Shown here: piece after piece, positions 44,992 to 55,565 of the stretch
Layout of the letters: the number at the start of each line of letters is the position of its first letter
Position numbering within the stretch: position 1 is the first letter of the stretch
Source of the DNA: Candidatus Neomarinimicrobiota bacterium
GTDB taxonomy: Bacteria; Fidelibacterota; Marinisomatia; Marinisomatales; TCS55
Reading direction: 5' to 3'
NCBI GenBank assembly: GCA_018651745.1
Contig: JABIDL010000040.1
Location: forward strand, 1 to 64,000
DNA: 64,000 nucleotides
The notes under the pieces: model-generated
What the model saw: the letters and a program-made list of their open reading frames with translations, nothing else
What the model was told of the DNA's origin: nothing
Databases searched by the model: none
Position numbers and translations under genes: made by a program

Positions 44992-45282
44992 ATGAGTATC
45001 AAAATAACACCACTGGCAGACCGTGTCGTAGTGGAAGCGGCCGCCGCTGAAGAAACATCAACCGGCGGAATCATTCTTCCCGATACGGCGCAGGAAAAAC
45101 CCCAGCAGGGGACGGTTGTTGCAGTTGGACCAGGTAAGGTCAGCGACGCCGGAAGTTTAATAGAAATGACTGTGAAAAAGGGTGACAAAGTTCTGTACGG
45201 AAAATACTCCGGATCAGATGTCACATTTGACGGTAACGATTATATGATCATGCGCGAGAGTGATATTCTCGCAGTATTGTAA
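44992..45282 (+). CDS. groES: Co-chaperonin GroES
   Basis: 96-residue lid of the chaperonin. ITPLADRVVVEAAAAEETSTGGIILPDTAQEKPQQGTVVAVG covers the N-terminal strand and the mobile loop that binds GroEL, and KVLYGKYSG and YMIMRESDILAVL close the barrel. It is twelve bases from groEL and is controlled by the CIRCE element upstream. Confidence 0.97.
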   Translation: MSIKITPLADRVVVEAAAAEETSTGGIILPDTAQEKPQQGTVVAVGPGKVSDAGSLIEMTVKKGDKVLYGKYSGSDVTFDGNDYMIMRESDILAVL

Positions 45283-46938
<1,656 letters not shown>

Positions 46939-46958
46939 TTCGTTCGAATCGATTGAAA

Positions 46959-46986
46959 AAAAGCCCTGCGATGCAGGGCTTTTTTG
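46959..46986 (+). terminator. Intrinsic terminator of groES-groEL
   Basis: AAGCCCTGC and GCAGGGCTT form a perfect 9-bp stem with a three-base loop, followed by TTTTT. Confidence 0.93.
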
Positions 46987-47035
46987 TTTGTACACCTTGA
47001 CTACCGAAGAAATGCAGAAGTAAATTGCTGACCTA

Positions 47036-47398
47036 ATGGATATAATTCGCATGAAGAATATGGTTTTTTACGGATACCACGGCGTGAGTGAAACCGAGAA
47101 AAAATTGGGTGGGAAATTTGAAGTGGACCTAGATTTATATAGGTCTCTCGAAGTTGCAGGAAAAACCGATCAACTTGGAGATACCGTTGATTATGAATCC
47201 GTGTACAAATCAGTGGAATCTTGCGTGCGAGGTCAAAAACATTATTTGATTGAATCTCTTGCAGAAGAAATTTCAACCGTTATTCTTAAACAATTTCCAA
47301 TATACCATGTTAAGGTTCGAGTTAGAAAACCTAATGCACCCGTTAGCGGAGTTTTGGATTCGGTGGAAATCGAAATCGAAAGACCGTCGAGCTCATAA
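47036..47398 (+). CDS. folB: Dihydroneopterin aldolase
   Basis: 120-residue folate-pathway enzyme. MKNMVFYGYHGVSETEKKLGGKFEVDLDL is the family N-terminus with the substrate-binding Glu, and YLIESLAEEISTVIL carries the second conserved region. It shares one base with folK (TAATG), giving two consecutive steps of tetrahydrofolate synthesis in order. Confidence 0.92.
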   Translation: MDIIRMKNMVFYGYHGVSETEKKLGGKFEVDLDLYRSLEVAGKTDQLGDTVDYESVYKSVESCVRGQKHYLIESLAEEISTVILKQFPIYHVKVRVRKPNAPVSGVLDSVEIEIERPSSS

Positions 47399-47904
47399 TG
47401 ACGGAAACGGTTTATTTCGGACTTGGATCCAATCTTGGCGATCGAGAAAAAAATGTATATTCTGCGATGGATTTATTAAAATTGGTTCCCGGGTTATCCT
47501 TAGTTAAAACAGCATCTTTTTATGAGTCACCCCCATTATATAACACAAACCAGCCATCTTTTCTCAATTCGGTTGTGGAAGGCCTGTATAATGGCAAGCC
47601 TCAAAACTTGCTTCAAGAAATTCAATCCATCGAGATGAAATTGGGACGATCCGAAATCCGTCAGAAAAATCATCCACGAACGATTGATATCGACATTCTG
47701 ATTTTTGGGAACCATGTTTTGAATACAACTAAACTTCAAATTCCTCATTCAAAATTATCAGAACGAAAATTTGTTTTAATTCCAATGGCTGAAATTGCAC
47801 CTGATTTTCTTATTCCGAAATTGAACCAAAATCCTGTAGAATTAATTGCAATTTGTCCGGATAAATCTATCATTGAAAAGCACACTATTCTAAAATCAGC
47901 ATGA
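47398..47904 (+). CDS. folK: 6-hydroxymethyl-7,8-dihydropterin pyrophosphokinase
   Basis: 168 residues. FGLGSNLGDREKNVYSA (start motif), LYNTNQPSFLNSVVEG, and LGRSEIRQKNHPRTIDIDILIFG with the R-x-x-D-x-D metal site are all present, as is the PHSKLSERKFVLIPMAEIAPDF segment. It transfers pyrophosphate from ATP to the pterin for folate synthesis. The stop overlaps the kinase gene by four bases. Confidence 0.95.
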   Translation: MTETVYFGLGSNLGDREKNVYSAMDLLKLVPGLSLVKTASFYESPPLYNTNQPSFLNSVVEGLYNGKPQNLLQEIQSIEMKLGRSEIRQKNHPRTIDIDILIFGNHVLNTTKLQIPHSKLSERKFVLIPMAEIAPDFLIPKLNQNPVELIAICPDKSIIEKHTILKSA

Positions 47905-48542
47905 GAAATCTATATTATCTCGCAATAGAAGGACCGATCGGGGTAGGTAAAACAAGTCTTGCCAATTTGATGTCAGAAAAACTTGGCGCACGCCTGGTCC
48001 TTGAGCAATTTGAAGAAAACCCTTTTCTAAAGGATTTTTATAAAGATCCTGATCGTTTTGCCTTTCAAGTACAACTATTTTTCCTTCTTCAACGATATCA
48101 ACAGCAGCAAAACATTCGCCAAGTGGACATGTTTCATAATTTACTGATTTCTGATTACATGTTTATAAAGGATAGGTTATTTGCATCCTTGAATTTGGGT
48201 GAACGTGATTTTGGTTTGTATGAAAATGTTGCTACTCATCTTGAAAGAAATATCATAAATCCGGACTTGGTGATTTATCTTCAAGCTGATACAGATACTT
48301 TAATGAAAAACGTTGCTAAACGAGGACGTGATTTTGAAAAGAATTTATCTGCCGATTATCTTGATGCGGTCAACCAAGTGTATAGTGAATATTTCTTCAA
48401 TTATCAAGAAACTCCTCTTGTTATTATCAATACAAACGACATTGATTTTGTTGAAAACGAGGAAGACCTCAAAGAAGTCATTCAATATATCCGTGAACCG
48501 GTCACCGGAACTAAATTTTTTAATCCTGCCGCAACAATATAA
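47901..48542 (+). CDS. Deoxynucleoside kinase (dGK/dCK family)
   Basis: 213 residues. YLAIEGPIGVGKTSLANLMSEKLGA is the P-loop; LEQFEENPFLKDFYKDPDRFAFQVQLFFLLQR includes the substrate-binding Glu and aromatic residues; DYMFIKDRLFA and NPDLVIYLQADTDTLMKNVAKRGRDFE hold the ERS/DRY-like and lid (RGR) regions. It salvages deoxynucleosides. The specificity (dG, dA or other) is not evident. It is co-transcribed with the folate genes. Confidence 0.92.
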   Translation: MRNLYYLAIEGPIGVGKTSLANLMSEKLGARLVLEQFEENPFLKDFYKDPDRFAFQVQLFFLLQRYQQQQNIRQVDMFHNLLISDYMFIKDRLFASLNLGERDFGLYENVATHLERNIINPDLVIYLQADTDTLMKNVAKRGRDFEKNLSADYLDAVNQVYSEYFFNYQETPLVIINTNDIDFVENEEDLKEVIQYIREPVTGTKFFNPAATI

Positions 48543-48724
48543 TGCTGGGCAAGCTACTGGCTTATGCGATAGTTATTTATTTAACCATTCGAATTGGGCG
48601 ATTTGTACAGGCGCTCTTTGGCAAAAAAAATAAAAATGCCGTATCTGACAAAAAAGACGGATATTTCAAAGAAACAGAAATTCGTGATGCTGAATTCACA
48701 GATGTGAAGGATGAAGATGAATAA
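48542..48724 (+). CDS. Small single-helix membrane protein (DUF4834-like)
   Basis: 60 residues, starting at the last base of the kinase stop (TAATG). One N-terminal helix (LLAYAIVIYLTIRIGRFVQALF) is followed by a Lys-rich then acidic tail (YFKETEIRDAEFTDVKDEDE). The layout is like DUF4834 proteins of Bacteroidetes. The tight coupling on both sides supports a real gene; function is unknown. Confidence 0.7.
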   Translation: MLGKLLAYAIVIYLTIRIGRFVQALFGKKNKNAVSDKKDGYFKETEIRDAEFTDVKDEDE

Positions 48725-49157
48725 GTTCCGGGAAACGTGTTCATTTGGTTGTGAAAATTCGTCGAATTTCGGATTGCTCGCGCTTCGAACTCTTCCTGCA
48801 TATTTTCTGGTTTCGAACCATGGATGGAGTAAAATAACCAATCCTGAGAAATGGAATTGGCTTGGAACGACGTTTGCAAAATATTTTTTTGGTATTCTTG
48901 ATTTTGCAACTCCGGCCTTTGGTTTTATAGCTGCATTTTCAGAATCTATTTGTGCTATTCTTGTGTTGCTTGGGTTATTCACACGTCCGGCTGCTTTGCT
49001 TGTTGCGGCAACCATGTTGATTGCAGCTTTTCACCACATTACGACAACAGGAAACCCGGAAAGCGCATTGGTCTATTTTTCTGTTTTCATAGCGATCGCA
49101 TTCACTGGTCCCGGCAAATTCAGTTTAGACTCGATCCTATTTGCATCTAAAAAATGA
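48711..49157 (+). CDS. DoxX-family membrane protein
   Basis: 148 residues, four helices. The DoxX pattern is visible: ALRTLPAYFLVSNHGWSKI, then FFGILDFATPAFGFIAAFSESICAILVLLGLFTRPAALLVAATML. Family members have been linked to redox/sulfur or quinone functions, but this one is not assignable. Start may be the ATG at 48711 or 48717. It overlaps both neighbours. Confidence 0.83.
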   Translation: MKMNKFRETCSFGCENSSNFGLLALRTLPAYFLVSNHGWSKITNPEKWNWLGTTFAKYFFGILDFATPAFGFIAAFSESICAILVLLGLFTRPAALLVAATMLIAAFHHITTTGNPESALVYFSVFIAIAFTGPGKFSLDSILFASKK

Positions 49158-50176
49158 ACGCTATTCGCATTCATAAACATGGTGGCCCCGATGTGTTACA
49201 GTGGGACGCTATTCCTGTGCCTGAGCCAAAGAATGGTGATGTCCTTGTCCAAATAAAAGCAGCAGCGATGAATCATTTGGATATTTGGGTTCGAACCGGA
49301 ATTCCGGGCGTACCACTTCCAATAATAATGGGAAGTGATGGATCCGGAATAGTGCATGGTATTGGCGAATCTGTTTCCCAATTCGCACCAGGTGATGAAG
49401 TTGTGATTCAGCCACTCGTCTGGTGTGGGAAATGCAGTTTATGTAAAACAGGACGAGAAAATTATTGTACTTCTATGGGAATCCTTGGTGAAACAGAAAA
49501 TGGAACGATGGCAGAATTGATTTCAGTTCCGGAAAAAAATGTTCAAAAAAAACCTGCCAATTTGAATTTCAAAGAAGCAGCGGCATTTTCTCTAGTAGGT
49601 CAAACTGCATACGCAATGTTGGTGCGCCGAGCAAAAATAAATTCCGGCGAAACGGTTTTGGTTTGGGGTGCCAGTTCAGGTGTTGGAATGACCGCAATTC
49701 AAATTGCGAAACATTTTGGTTGTACCGTGATTACAACTGCAGGAACTGATGCAAAAGTTGCTTTTGCAAAAAAACTTGGCGCAGATCATGTCATTCATTA
49801 TAAGAATGAGGATGTTGCCTCAGTTGTTAAAGAATTAACAAACGGTACCGGTGCTGATGTGATTGTTGAACATGTTGGAGAGGCAACTTGGAAAACGAGC
49901 CTAAAGAGTCTAGCAAAAGGCGGAAGATTGGTCACCTGCGGTTCCACGACCGGAACGGATGTTTCAATAAATCTGAGACATCTATTTTTCAAACAGCAGT
50001 CTATACTTGGTTCTACGATGGGCAATGTTTCCAGTATGGATGAGGTTCTCAAATTTGCAGAATCAGGTGTTATAAAACCGGTTATTGATTCAGTTTTTGA
50101 AATGGGAAATAGCGCGGATGCACATCGCAAGCTTGAGAATGGCGAAGCATTCGGAAAAATTGTTCTAATTCCGTAA
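49154..50176 (+). CDS. Medium-chain dehydrogenase/reductase with structural zinc only
   Basis: 340 residues. The NADPH-binding Rossmann region is VLVWGASSGVGMTAIQIAKHFGC. The structural zinc loop is intact (C91, C94, C97, C105), but the positions of the catalytic zinc ligands are Asn (MNHLD, N40) and Ser-Asp (GSDGSG, 61-62), so it resembles quinone-oxidoreductase-like MDR enzymes rather than true zinc alcohol dehydrogenases. Substrate unknown. It overlaps the DoxX gene by four bases. Confidence 0.88.
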   Translation: MNAIRIHKHGGPDVLQWDAIPVPEPKNGDVLVQIKAAAMNHLDIWVRTGIPGVPLPIIMGSDGSGIVHGIGESVSQFAPGDEVVIQPLVWCGKCSLCKTGRENYCTSMGILGETENGTMAELISVPEKNVQKKPANLNFKEAAAFSLVGQTAYAMLVRRAKINSGETVLVWGASSGVGMTAIQIAKHFGCTVITTAGTDAKVAFAKKLGADHVIHYKNEDVASVVKELTNGTGADVIVEHVGEATWKTSLKSLAKGGRLVTCGSTTGTDVSINLRHLFFKQQSILGSTMGNVSSMDEVLKFAESGVIKPVIDSVFEMGNSADAHRKLENGEAFGKIVLIP

Positions 50177-50187
50177 ACTTCCTTCCG

Positions 50188-50778
50188 ATGAGATTTCGCA
50201 ATACAATAATGTTATGTTTGCTGTGCGGATTCGCTCTTGCCGGTACATACCCAAACCAGCGAGGGTTTGGCTTAGCTATGGGCGTGTATGGTAGCGGAAT
50301 TAATTTTAATTATACATGGAATCCGTCTCTTGACTGGGCATTTGGACTTGAATCACGAATTTATGATATCAAGGATGAAGACGAAATTCCAATCGTTACC
50401 TATAATTATTACGGGCAACCTGTGCAGCCATCAGATATTACACACCTCGTGATTCTTCCGGTATTATTGACGGCACGGTATTATCCCTTTGAAGGTCAGA
50501 TAGCGAACAATATCCGTCCATTTATCTCTACAAAAGCAGGACCAGTTTTCGTCATGGAAGCCACAGATGAAGAATCATTTTTCAAAAGGTGGTCTCACCC
50601 GGATATTGCAACACTTCCGGGCGGTTACTTTGGAGGTGGGATGGATATTGGCTATATAAATAGGATAGTTTTTACTGCCAGTGCGGGGTTTGATATATTT
50701 CCGATGAAAAATAACGCCGGCAAAAGAGCCAATTACAGTGGTCTTGTCCTCGGTTTTACTTTAAACTGGCGGAAGTAA
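50188..50778 (+). CDS. Secreted beta-rich, probably outer-membrane protein, unknown function
   Basis: 196 residues. A signal peptide (MLCLLCGFALAG) precedes strands such as GFGLAMGVYGSGINFNYTWN, LVILPVLLTARYYPF and IVFTASAGFDIFPM, with a final strand YSGLVLGFTLNWRK ending near an aromatic residue. The pattern fits a small eight-stranded outer-membrane barrel. No family recognised. It is coupled to rsmE by a TAATG overlap. Confidence 0.65.
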   Translation: MRFRNTIMLCLLCGFALAGTYPNQRGFGLAMGVYGSGINFNYTWNPSLDWAFGLESRIYDIKDEDEIPIVTYNYYGQPVQPSDITHLVILPVLLTARYYPFEGQIANNIRPFISTKAGPVFVMEATDEESFFKRWSHPDIATLPGGYFGGGMDIGYINRIVFTASAGFDIFPMKNNAGKRANYSGLVLGFTLNWRK

Positions 50779-51491
50779 TGCCTGATAAACGGTTTTTTTA
50801 TGTGAATCCTTCCAAGGTAGATGGTGACAAATTCACATTGGACGAGACCGAATCTCATCATCTATCGCATGTACTAAGAATCAATTCCGGCGAAATGATT
50901 TGGTTACTGGATGGTTCGGGAATGGCGTATGAAGGACGTGTTGAACAGGTTGGAGAATCTGTGACCGGAATCATTCAGGAAACACACAAAAAATATGGAG
51001 AACCTAACGTTGATGTTCACATTGCAGTAGGAATTATTAAGCGAGACCGATTTGAACTATTGCTGGAAAAAGGAACCGAAGTTGGTGTGAAATCTATTTC
51101 GCCGCTCATTCTGGATCGTTGTATAAAAAAGTCTATCAATTTGGAACGATGTGAAAATATTGTTCAATCTGCCGCCAAACAATGTGGACGAAGTGTATTC
51201 CCAAAAATACTGCAACCCGTACCACTGAATGAGTGGTTAGCTGCTTATCCAGGATCCGACAGGGCCGTATTGCATTGGGATGGAAAACGATCAATACGTG
51301 AATTTTCCGCTGGTATAAAGAATGGAACTGCTCATTTTATTGTGGGACCCGAAGGGGATTTCAATGAAGTTGAAATTTCCAAAATAAAGAAAACTGATAT
51401 TGATTTTATTTCGTTAGGTGAACGCAGACTCAGATCTGAAACCGCAGCCATAACTGCTGCATCATTTTTGATTAATTTCAATAAACCATGA
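50778..51491 (+). CDS. rsmE: 16S rRNA (uracil(1498)-N3)-methyltransferase
   Basis: 237-residue SPOUT methyltransferase acting on the ribosomal decoding region. The N-terminal PUA-like part (HLSHVLRINSGE) and the knot region (GIIKRDRFELLLEKGTEVGVKSISPL, FIVGPEGDFNEVEI, LGERRLRSETAAITA) are as expected. The usual GPEGG reads GPEGD here. SAM binds in the knot. Confidence 0.92.
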   Translation: MPDKRFFYVNPSKVDGDKFTLDETESHHLSHVLRINSGEMIWLLDGSGMAYEGRVEQVGESVTGIIQETHKKYGEPNVDVHIAVGIIKRDRFELLLEKGTEVGVKSISPLILDRCIKKSINLERCENIVQSAAKQCGRSVFPKILQPVPLNEWLAAYPGSDRAVLHWDGKRSIREFSAGIKNGTAHFIVGPEGDFNEVEISKIKKTDIDFISLGERRLRSETAAITAASFLINFNKP

Positions 51492-51504
51492 TTAGGAGAG
51501 TAAA

Positions 51505-51849
51505 ATGGATGATTGTCTTTTTTGTAAAATAGCTGCAGGTTTTATTCCTTCCGAATTGATCCTCGATCGAGAGAATGTGGTAGCCTTTCGAGATATTAAT
51601 CCCCAAGCACCAACGCATATTCTAATTATTCCGCGAAAACATATTGCCACACTTAATGATTTAGAAGAAAATGATGCAGAACTGATGGGTGAAATGGTTC
51701 TCGCGGCAAAAGATCTAGCCGAACAGGAGGGAATTGCAGAATCAGGTTACCGTACAGGGTTTAATTGCAATGCCGATGCGGGGCAAACTGTTTGGCATGT
51801 GCATTTACATTTAATGGGTGGGCGGAAGTTTAACTGGCCGCCTGGGTAA
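51505..51849 (+). CDS. HIT-family nucleotide hydrolase (HinT-like)
   Basis: 114 residues. CLFCKIAAG at the start and HVHLHLMGGR (the histidine triad) near the end define a branch I HIT protein, which hydrolyses purine nucleoside phosphoramidates. RDINPQAPTHILIIPRKHI is the central strand. AGGAG precedes the ATG. Confidence 0.94.
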   Translation: MDDCLFCKIAAGFIPSELILDRENVVAFRDINPQAPTHILIIPRKHIATLNDLEENDAELMGEMVLAAKDLAEQEGIAESGYRTGFNCNADAGQTVWHVHLHLMGGRKFNWPPG

Positions 51850-51854
51850 AGTGT

Positions 51855-51962
51855 GTCATCCTGAGGAGGAACGACGAAAGATCTCAAACATAAGTTTACC
51901 TACAATCGTTTGTCTGAGATTCTTCATTCCTCCGCAGAATGCGGGTTCATTCAGGATGCCGC
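51855..51962. repeat. Imperfect inverted repeat, dispersed-element type
   Basis: The left arm begins GTCATCCTGAGGAGGAACGA and runs to CTCAAACA; the reverse complement of the right arm begins GCATCCTGAATGAACC and runs to AATCTCAGACAA. The pieces GCATCCTGA, GGAGGAA and ATCTCA pair across a short centre, with an extra piece in the right arm. It fills most of the HIT-smc spacer. Such elements recur in intergenic DNA of many bacteria; related arms appear at 21594 and 55670. Confidence 0.7.
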
Positions 51963-52040
51963 CATGAGCAAAAGAGTCGTGTTTTATCCTCTAAAATTCA
52001 CTAACTTTCTCAGATAGAATTTGACCCAAACCAATATTAA

Positions 52041-55000
52041 GTGTATATCTCGGACCTCACATTACATGGGTTTAAATCTTTTGCAAAAAAGGATAAACTC
52101 AAATTCGGCGAAGGCATTACTGCCATCGTTGGCCCTAATGGTTGTGGCAAAACCAATATTGTAGATGCAATTCGCTGGGTACTTGGCGAGCAAAAAACCA
52201 GTGTTCTTCGAGGAACATCAATGCAGGACATTATATTTAACGGCACCGAAAAGCAAAAACCTCTAGGCGTATGTGAAGTTTCCCTGACAGTCCATAATAA
52301 TAAAGGAAGACTTCCGATTGAGTACAATGATGTAGAAATCAGCCGACGTGTTTTTCGTAACGGCGACAGCGAATATTATATTAACCGAAATAAATGCAGA
52401 CGAAAAGATATTTATGATTTATTTGTCGATACCGGTATGGGATCGGATGCGTATTCAGTTATTGAACTCAAAATGATTGAGCAGATATTATCTGATACAG
52501 CGGAAGACAGGAAGCGGATGTTTGAGGAAGCAGCAGGTGTCAATAAATATAAAGGCCAACGAAAAGAAGCGCTTCGAAAATTTGAACAAACGCATGTCGA
52601 TTTGGATCGAGTAGAAGATATTGTTTTAGAGGTCGAAACCAAAGTCCGAAACCTAGATCTTCAGCTAAAGCGGTATAAACGGCATGAAAAATTGACCGAA
52701 CAGATTAAGGATTCTGACATTGAGCTGGCGTATTTAACCATCAAATCTGCTGAGAAAGAAGCCAATCCAATTCGCAAAAAAATCAGAGAATTCAAACATA
52801 TAAAGGATTCAAAGGCTACTGAAAAATCCATTTATGATACTGAATTAACATCGCATGAATCTGGTTATCGAGACCAACAAAAGGAAGTCGAAATGTTGAG
52901 AGTAACCCTAAATGAACTGAATGCTTTCAGAGAGGAAATAGCAAATACAATTATAGTAGCCAAGGAACAACATCACGCATCCGTTTCGACAATCCAAAGG
53001 TTGGCTACTGAAAAAGATTCTGCATTTACACGGATCGAAAAACTAACCCTTCAAATTTCAGATTATGACAAAGAAATCGAATCTATTGAACCTACTGTAA
53101 ATAAAAAATTATCTCTCTATAAAAAAGAAAAAGATGCATTTGATGTGGTCGAAAAAGGATATCAAAATTCTCGCAACGATTTAAATGAAATTTTGTCCAA
53201 GCGTTGGGAATCTGAACGAACGATTAAAGACAAAGAACATCTATTAAACCGTACACGGGATTTAATCTTAGAAAAAGGAAAACAAGCTGATGTTTTAGGT
53301 GCGAAACAAACGGAATTGATAGCAACCAAAAATGCCGATGAACAATTGCACCGATCCTTAGAGAAAGAAAAAGGAAAAACGGAAACCGCAATTCAAGATT
53401 TTAAAACCCAATTGAAGGAACTCGAAGGTCAATCTCTTTCTCTTCATGAAAAACATCACGCGCTAACCTTGGAATATCAAAGCACTCTAACCCAAAAGGA
53501 AGGTCTGCAGAACCAACAAGCATTTTACAATGAACTTGTCAGCAAGGGCGAAGGGTATCCGGAAGGGACAAAATATGCGTTGGATCATGAAGGCGAATTC
53601 AAGGGAATATTAGGACCATTAGCTGACCTTATTACGGCTGATTCAGAAAAAGAATCTGCCATTGAAACCGCGCTTGGCGATCTTGCGTCATGTTTGGTCG
53701 CAAAAGACCGATCCTCTGCATTTGCCATCCTTGAACGGTTGGAAACAGACGATTTAGGCGAAACTTCCATTATTCCGCTCAAAGAAATTTCATCTATGAA
53801 ATCATCACTTTTAGCGATTCCAAAATCAAAAGAGGTGCTGGGAAGAGCAAGCGATTTTGTTTCTTGTAAAAAAGAATTTCAACCGCTTGTTGAAAGGCTT
53901 TTGGGAAATCTATTGGTTGTGTCCGATTTGCATAAAGTGGTTAATGATGCCGACATGTCTGGTTGGAATTGCGTAGATCTTTCAGGATCATTATCCGGGA
54001 GACATTTTATCCTTAAAAATAGATCTCGGTCAACTGAAGCAAACCTTTTGGGACGAAAAAAACAAATTGAATCAATCCTCAAACAAATTGATTCTCTTTC
54101 GATCAAGGGAAAGCAACAACAGGAAGACGTTACGGAACTTGAAGAATTGAAGGCAAAAAATGATGTGAAATTTGAAGCACTTTCTGGCGAAATCCGGGAG
54201 TTGATTGATGAACAGGCAAAGATTGACGCAGACATAATGCGTAGCAGTTTTCGTCAAGCCCAATCGGTCGATTTATTATCTGAAATATCTTCACGAACTG
54301 AGGAAATCAAAACTGCTGTCAATGATATGGAAAAAGCAGTTGAAAATATGTACCCTGAAATCCAGACACTTAAATCGAAACTCACGAATTATGAAAAACG
54401 AGTTAGCACAGCAGAGGGGAAAGTATCTGAATCGCAAACGAAACGCGATGGGTTTCACCAACGGGTCCAAGATATGAGAATTGAGCTATTGAATCTCGAA
54501 AATTCACGAGATAATCTGACGTTTCAGAAAAAAACAACTTCAGATCTTATCAATGAATTGACGGATCGTGGTAAAATAATTGAAACCGAAATATCAGAAT
54601 TAAAAACTAAAATTGAATCATTAACTGCAAAATCAGAATCGAGTGAAGCGGAACTTCAAACCGCAATGGGTAAGATTCAAAAACAACGATCCGTTCTTGA
54701 TCTTAAGCGGGCAGCAGCAGAAGAATCGTACAAGCATATTGAAGATATCCGAGCAAAGATAAAATCTGAGCAGCAATCACGTGAAATGATTTTAGAAGAA
54801 CTGAAACAAGCCGAGGTGGATATCGCCGAATTTGAGCAAAAAATTCTATCCCAAAAAGATCGTATTATGGAAAAATATAATATGAAAATACCGGATAAGG
54901 TTGAAACACCTAATTCATTGGAGGATGTTCGGGATAGGATTGCGCGGTTTCAAAGTTCTATCATAAATATAGGCCCTATTAATATGGCGGTAAAAGATGA

Positions 55001-55565
55001 ACACGATGAAGAATCCAAACGTCTTGAAATGCTGACTCATCAGAAATTGGATTTGATGAAGGCGGAGGAGAATCTTCGGGAAACCATTCAAAAAATTGAT
55101 GAAATCGCTCGGAAAATGTTTAAAGAAACGTTTGATGAGATAAAGACTAATTTCGAAAAACTGTTTACCATGTTTTTTGAAGGTGGAAAAGGTGAATTGT
55201 CTCTAACAGGCGATCCAGATCCCTTGGAAGCCAACATTTCTATCCACGCTCAGCCACCGGGTAAACGGAACCAAAATCTTCGCATGCTTTCTGCCGGTGA
55301 AAAGGCGCTTACCGCAATTGCGCTGTTGTTTTCGATTTATCAGGTAAAACCAAGTCCGTATTGTATTTTGGATGAAGTGGATGCACCTTTGGATGATGTA
55401 AATATCAAAAAATTCACACGTGTTTTGCAACAATTTTCCGACGAAACTCAGTTTATAGTAGTCACGCATAATAAACTAACTATGGAAGCTGCGACCCAGC
55501 TTTACGGAGTCACCATGGAAAACAGAGGAGTCTCTAAACTGGTTTCAGTGCAGTTCGAAGCGTAA
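52041..55565 (+). CDS. smc: Chromosome segregation ATPase Smc
   Basis: 1174 residues, the usual Smc length. N-terminal head: YISDLTLHGFKSFAKKDKLKF, GPNGCGKTN (Walker A) and LRGTSMQDIIFNGT. Long coiled coils flank a hinge around residues 500-650 (EFKGILGPLADLI ... CVDLSGSLSGRHFIL). The C-terminal head has LSAGEKALTAIALLFSI (signature) and YCILDEVDAPLDDVN (Walker B). Start is a GTG at 52041 placed right at the conserved YISDLTL; no better start exists nearby. scpA/scpB are not adjacent. Confidence 0.95.
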   Translation: MYISDLTLHGFKSFAKKDKLKFGEGITAIVGPNGCGKTNIVDAIRWVLGEQKTSVLRGTSMQDIIFNGTEKQKPLGVCEVSLTVHNNKGRLPIEYNDVEISRRVFRNGDSEYYINRNKCRRKDIYDLFVDTGMGSDAYSVIELKMIEQILSDTAEDRKRMFEEAAGVNKYKGQRKEALRKFEQTHVDLDRVEDIVLEVETKVRNLDLQLKRYKRHEKLTEQIKDSDIELAYLTIKSAEKEANPIRKKIREFKHIKDSKATEKSIYDTELTSHESGYRDQQKEVEMLRVTLNELNAFREEIANTIIVAKEQHHASVSTIQRLATEKDSAFTRIEKLTLQISDYDKEIESIEPTVNKKLSLYKKEKDAFDVVEKGYQNSRNDLNEILSKRWESERTIKDKEHLLNRTRDLILEKGKQADVLGAKQTELIATKNADEQLHRSLEKEKGKTETAIQDFKTQLKELEGQSLSLHEKHHALTLEYQSTLTQKEGLQNQQAFYNELVSKGEGYPEGTKYALDHEGEFKGILGPLADLITADSEKESAIETALGDLASCLVAKDRSSAFAILERLETDDLGETSIIPLKEISSMKSSLLAIPKSKEVLGRASDFVSCKKEFQPLVERLLGNLLVVSDLHKVVNDADMSGWNCVDLSGSLSGRHFILKNRSRSTEANLLGRKKQIESILKQIDSLSIKGKQQQEDVTELEELKAKNDVKFEALSGEIRELIDEQAKIDADIMRSSFRQAQSVDLLSEISSRTEEIKTAVNDMEKAVENMYPEIQTLKSKLTNYEKRVSTAEGKVSESQTKRDGFHQRVQDMRIELLNLENSRDNLTFQKKTTSDLINELTDRGKIIETEISELKTKIESLTAKSESSEAELQTAMGKIQKQRSVLDLKRAAAEESYKHIEDIRAKIKSEQQSREMILEELKQAEVDIAEFEQKILSQKDRIMEKYNMKIPDKVETPNSLEDVRDRIARFQSSIINIGPINMAVKDEHDEESKRLEMLTHQKLDLMKAEENLRETIQKIDEIARKMFKETFDEIKTNFEKLFTMFFEGGKGELSLTGDPDPLEANISIHAQPPGKRNQNLRMLSAGEKALTAIALLFSIYQVKPSPYCILDEVDAPLDDVNIKKFTRVLQQFSDETQFIVVTHNKLTMEAATQLYGVTMENRGVSKLVSVQFEA

